A stretch of 64,000 bases of DNA, from the NCBI GenBank assembly GCA_944376205.1, contig CALWBV010000001.1:1-64000 (forward strand), read 5' to 3'. Under the pieces are notes generated by a model. The model was not told where the DNA came from. It made no database searches and worked only from the letters and a program-made list of their open reading frames with translations. The stretch's first letter is position 1. Every line of letters starts with the position of its first letter. Source of the stretch: an uncultured Christensenellaceae bacterium (lineage in GTDB: Bacteria; Bacillota; Clostridia; Christensenellales; UBA3700). Position numbers and translations under genes: made by a program. This document shows positions 61,827-64,000 of the stretch, piece after piece.

Positions 61827-62732
61827 ATGAAAATTATGATCACCGCAGAGGCAACAAGCGATTTGCCCGAGAGCCTCGTTACCCCCAATATCACGATATT
61901 CCCTATGGGATATACCGTCAAAGGAAAAGCGTATGACGGTGTAGAAACAAAACTTACCCCCAAAGAATTCTACGACATCTGTCGCACGGCAAAGACAAAA
62001 GAAGATTTGCCCCAGACCACTATGATAACGGCTTATCAGGCAGAAGAATATTTCCGCCCCATTCTCAAAGCGGGCTATGACGTAATCCATATCGGATTTA
62101 CCAAGGCTTTGAGCGGCACATATGACCAGATGTGTATGGCGGCAGAAACCATGCGCAAGGAATTCCCCGACCGAAAAATCACCGTTATCGAATCTTATGC
62201 GGCATCATTCGTACAGGGACTTTTAGTATATCTCGTCGATCAAAAACTTCAGGAAGGCGCAAGCTATGACGAACTTGTCGACTATGCCAACGAGATAAAG
62301 CATCACTGCGGCGGATATTTCACCATCGACGATATGAAACATCTTTACCGCACAGGCAGAGCTTCGAAGACCCAGGCATTCCTCGGAGATGCGCTTCAGA
62401 TCAAGCCTATACTCTACATCAACAAAGTAGGCAAACTCGTTCCCGTAAGCAAACAGATCTCTCATAAAAAAGCTATGAAAACCATGCTCGAGTATTACGA
62501 TAAGCAAGCTTTGCCCGCAGAGGAGCAAAAGCTTGTAGGTATCGTACATGCCGATGCAACCGAAGATGCTCTTATGATTGAAAAAATCATCAAAGAGAAA
62601 TACGGCGTAAAAAACACAATGCTTGTTGACGTCGGTCCCGTAATCGGTTCACACGTAGGCGCAGGCATGGTAGCTTTTGTTGCTTTGCTCAAAGAAAAAG
62701 TTGAGCCCAACGACAAGTCGATACAAGAATAA
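61827..62732 (+). CDS. DegV family fatty-acid-binding protein
   Basis: 301 aa. It begins MKIMITAEATSDLPESL and contains TTMITAYQAEEYF, GFTKALSGTYDQ and GRASKTQAFLGDALQIKPIL, the conserved segments of DegV/FakB proteins. These hold a fatty acid in a cleft and in partnership with FakA allow its phosphorylation for phospholipid synthesis. No fakA gene is visible. AAGGACGG lies upstream of the ATG. Single gene with its own promoter and terminator. Confidence 0.93.
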   Translation: MKIMITAEATSDLPESLVTPNITIFPMGYTVKGKAYDGVETKLTPKEFYDICRTAKTKEDLPQTTMITAYQAEEYFRPILKAGYDVIHIGFTKALSGTYDQMCMAAETMRKEFPDRKITVIESYAASFVQGLLVYLVDQKLQEGASYDELVDYANEIKHHCGGYFTIDDMKHLYRTGRASKTQAFLGDALQIKPILYINKVGKLVPVSKQISHKKAMKTMLEYYDKQALPAEEQKLVGIVHADATEDALMIEKIIKEKYGVKNTMLVDVGPVIGSHVGAGMVAFVALLKEKVEPNDKSIQE

Positions 62733-62756
62733 CTATAAATTAAAAAAGAGTTGATA

Positions 62757-62783
62757 AAAGTCCGCCAAAAGCGGACTTTTTCA
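62757..62783 (+). terminator. Terminator of degV
   Basis: AAAGTCCGC (62757-62765) pairs with GCGGACTTT (62771-62779), five-base loop, followed by TTC. Strong GC stem. Confidence 0.88.
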
Positions 62784-62910
62784 ATTTATGCCGATATTAA
62801 GAAGCGTCGGGATCATATCTCTTACAAAATGATTCCTGTGTGATACGAATTATAATGTATCGCAAACATTTATAAACAACACCCACCCCTTCACTCTGCC
62901 CCGCCTATAA

Positions 62911-62938
62911 AAAAGAGCCTGCTATCGCAAGCTCTTTT
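62911..62938 (-). terminator. Terminator of the branched-chain aminotransferase gene
   Basis: AAAAGAGC (62911-62918) pairs with GCTCTTTT (62931-62938), extended by TGC/GCA with a mismatch. The minus strand continues TTATAGG. Confidence 0.7.
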
Positions 62939-62967
62939 AATTATTTATTATCAATAATAGATAGCCA

Positions 62968-64000
62968 TTATTTAACTTCGGTTACCCAGCCGAATTCATC
63001 GGGATATCTCTCGGACTGAATACCCGTGATTTTGTCATAAAGGAAGGAAGTGATCTCACCCATCTTTCCGTCGTTTACAACCATATCTTTGCCTTGATAG
63101 GTAATGAGTCCTACGGGAGATATTACAGCAGCGGTACCCGAACCGAAACATTCTTTAAGTTCGCCTTTGTCGTATGCGGCAACTATCTCATCCATAGAAA
63201 TTCTTCTTTCGCTTATCTTGTAACCGTACTTTTTAAGAACCTGTATGCAGGAATTTCTCGTGATACCGGGAAGAATGCTGCCTACGAGTTGAGGAGTTAC
63301 GACTTCGTCTCCGATAACGAAGAAGATGTTCATAGATCCGACTTCTTCGACATACTTGTGTTCTTTAGCGTCCAACCAAAGAGCCTGATCGTAACCCTTT
63401 TTGTTGGCAAGTTCGCCGCCCATGAGAGAAGCTGCATAGTTACCCATACATTTAGCTTCGCCCGTACCGCCGATAGCCGTTCTTACATAATGTTCTTCGA
63501 CGAGAATCTTTGTAGGTTGAAGTCCGTGTGCATAATATGAACCTACGGGAGAAAGAATAATAAAGAATCTGTACTTATGGCTTGCATGTACGCCGAGAAC
63601 TTCTTCGTTGGCGATCATTGTAGGTCTGATATAGAGGGCTGTACCGGGTTCGGTAGGTATCCAATCTTTTTCGAGTTTGAGAAGTTCAAACAAAGCCGCT
63701 TTGACCACTTTTGCGTCAAAAGTAGGCATGCACATACGAGTAGCAGAATTGTTCATACGAATGAAATTGTCGTCGATTCTGAATACTGTAATCTTGCCTT
63801 CTTTGGTCCTGTAGGCTTTTGCGCCCTCGAAAATACCCTGTGCGTAATGAAGCACGTTTGTAGCGGGATACATTTCAAAAGGTGCATAAGGCACGATTTC
63901 GGGTTCTTTCCATGCGCCGTTTTCATAATCCATAACGAGCATGTGGTCGGTAAAATATTTACCGAAACCGAGCTTTGAAGAATCGGGTTTTTGCTTAGGG
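62968..64000 (-). CDS. ilvE: Branched-chain amino acid aminotransferase, 5' end beyond the window
   Basis: The frame is open to base 64000 and beyond: 344 codons are visible including PKQKPDSSKLGFGKYFTDHM at the edge, the typical start region of the BCAT type-2 family. So the first Met inside the window (MLVMDYENG) is not the real start. LHYAQGIFEGAKAYR is the PLP-phosphate region, IGGTGEAKCMGNYAASL holds the Schiff-base lysine, and ECFGSGTAAVISPVG closes the site. It makes leucine, isoleucine and valine from their 2-oxo acids with glutamate. Confidence 0.94.
   Translation of the reverse strand, partial: PKQKPDSSKLGFGKYFTDHMLVMDYENGAWKEPEIVPYAPFEMYPATNVLHYAQGIFEGAKAYRTKEGKITVFRIDDNFIRMNNSATRMCMPTFDAKVVKAALFELLKLEKDWIPTEPGTALYIRPTMIANEEVLGVHASHKYRFFIILSPVGSYYAHGLQPTKILVEEHYVRTAIGGTGEAKCMGNYAASLMGGELANKKGYDQALWLDAKEHKYVEEVGSMNIFFVIGDEVVTPQLVGSILPGITRNSCIQVLKKYGYKISERRISMDEIVAAYDKGELKECFGSGTAAVISPVGLITYQGKDMVVNDGKMGEITSFLYDKITGIQSERYPDEFGWVTEVK

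Overview
The window looks like a chromosome segment of a low-GC, anaerobic Firmicute (Clostridia), probably from an uncultured gut-type lineage. The evidence is a [FeFe] hydrogenase, GTP-type PEP carboxykinase, RNase J, YqhQ (DUF1385), DUF5685, DegV, a TrmR/U32 tRNA-modification pair, AGGAGG-type ribosome sites and sigma-A promoters (TTGNNN-N17-TATAAT). No rRNA, tRNA or CRISPR array was recognised. Most genes lie on the minus strand.

Layout. 1-370: a GC-rich scrap joined to the 3' end of an IS3/IS481-type transposase, possibly a contig or insertion junction. 395-3,754: an operon of class I aminotransferase, YfcE phosphodiesterase and group-B [FeFe] hydrogenase. 3,960-6,652: DUF512 radical-SAM protein plus Der, divergent from an orphan membrane protein. 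7,517-9,762: a MurG/MGDG-type glycosyltransferase, Dabb protein and cyclophilin. 9,872-13,637: RNase J, TrmR and a U32 protein, likely giving 5-methoxyuridine in tRNA. 13,947-17,165: a nucleotidyltransferase divergent from serC-serA. 17,281-23,048: a zinc-ribbon membrane protein, an MMPL transporter and PEP carboxykinase. 23,275-25,036: a MITE-like inverted-repeat element abutting a degenerate J-domain gene coupled to DUF5685. 25,123-31,613: thrC-trpS, then rpmE, a YqhQ-PrmC fusion and prfA (translation termination). 32,079-34,572: a degenerate MDR protein and murC.

34,684-44,845 is a compact, intact-looking phage morphogenesis cassette on the minus strand. Its order is terminase, two small proteins, portal, scaffold, capsid, connector, P22-gp10-like nozzle, small proteins, a coiled-coil protein and two holins. 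I see no integrase, repressor, replication gene, tail fibre, endolysin or att site. It is either a stripped podovirus-like prophage or a domesticated capsid/gene-transfer-agent-like module, and it is the most interesting region. Next to it lie a divergent secreted/anchored protein (44,948) and a sigma-region-4-like regulator (45,848).

46,676-47,930: two overlapping half-flavodoxin-like genes. 48,016-52,533: a type IIA topoisomerase pair. 52,735-55,837: a lysophospholipase-like hydrolase with a lysine-rich tail and an orphan murG. 55,949-58,586: an AMP-forming acyl ligase coupled to a PAP2 phosphatase. 58,817-61,412: two tandem paralogous lipoproteins of unknown family. 61,729-64,000: DegV and a branched-chain aminotransferase that runs off the window.
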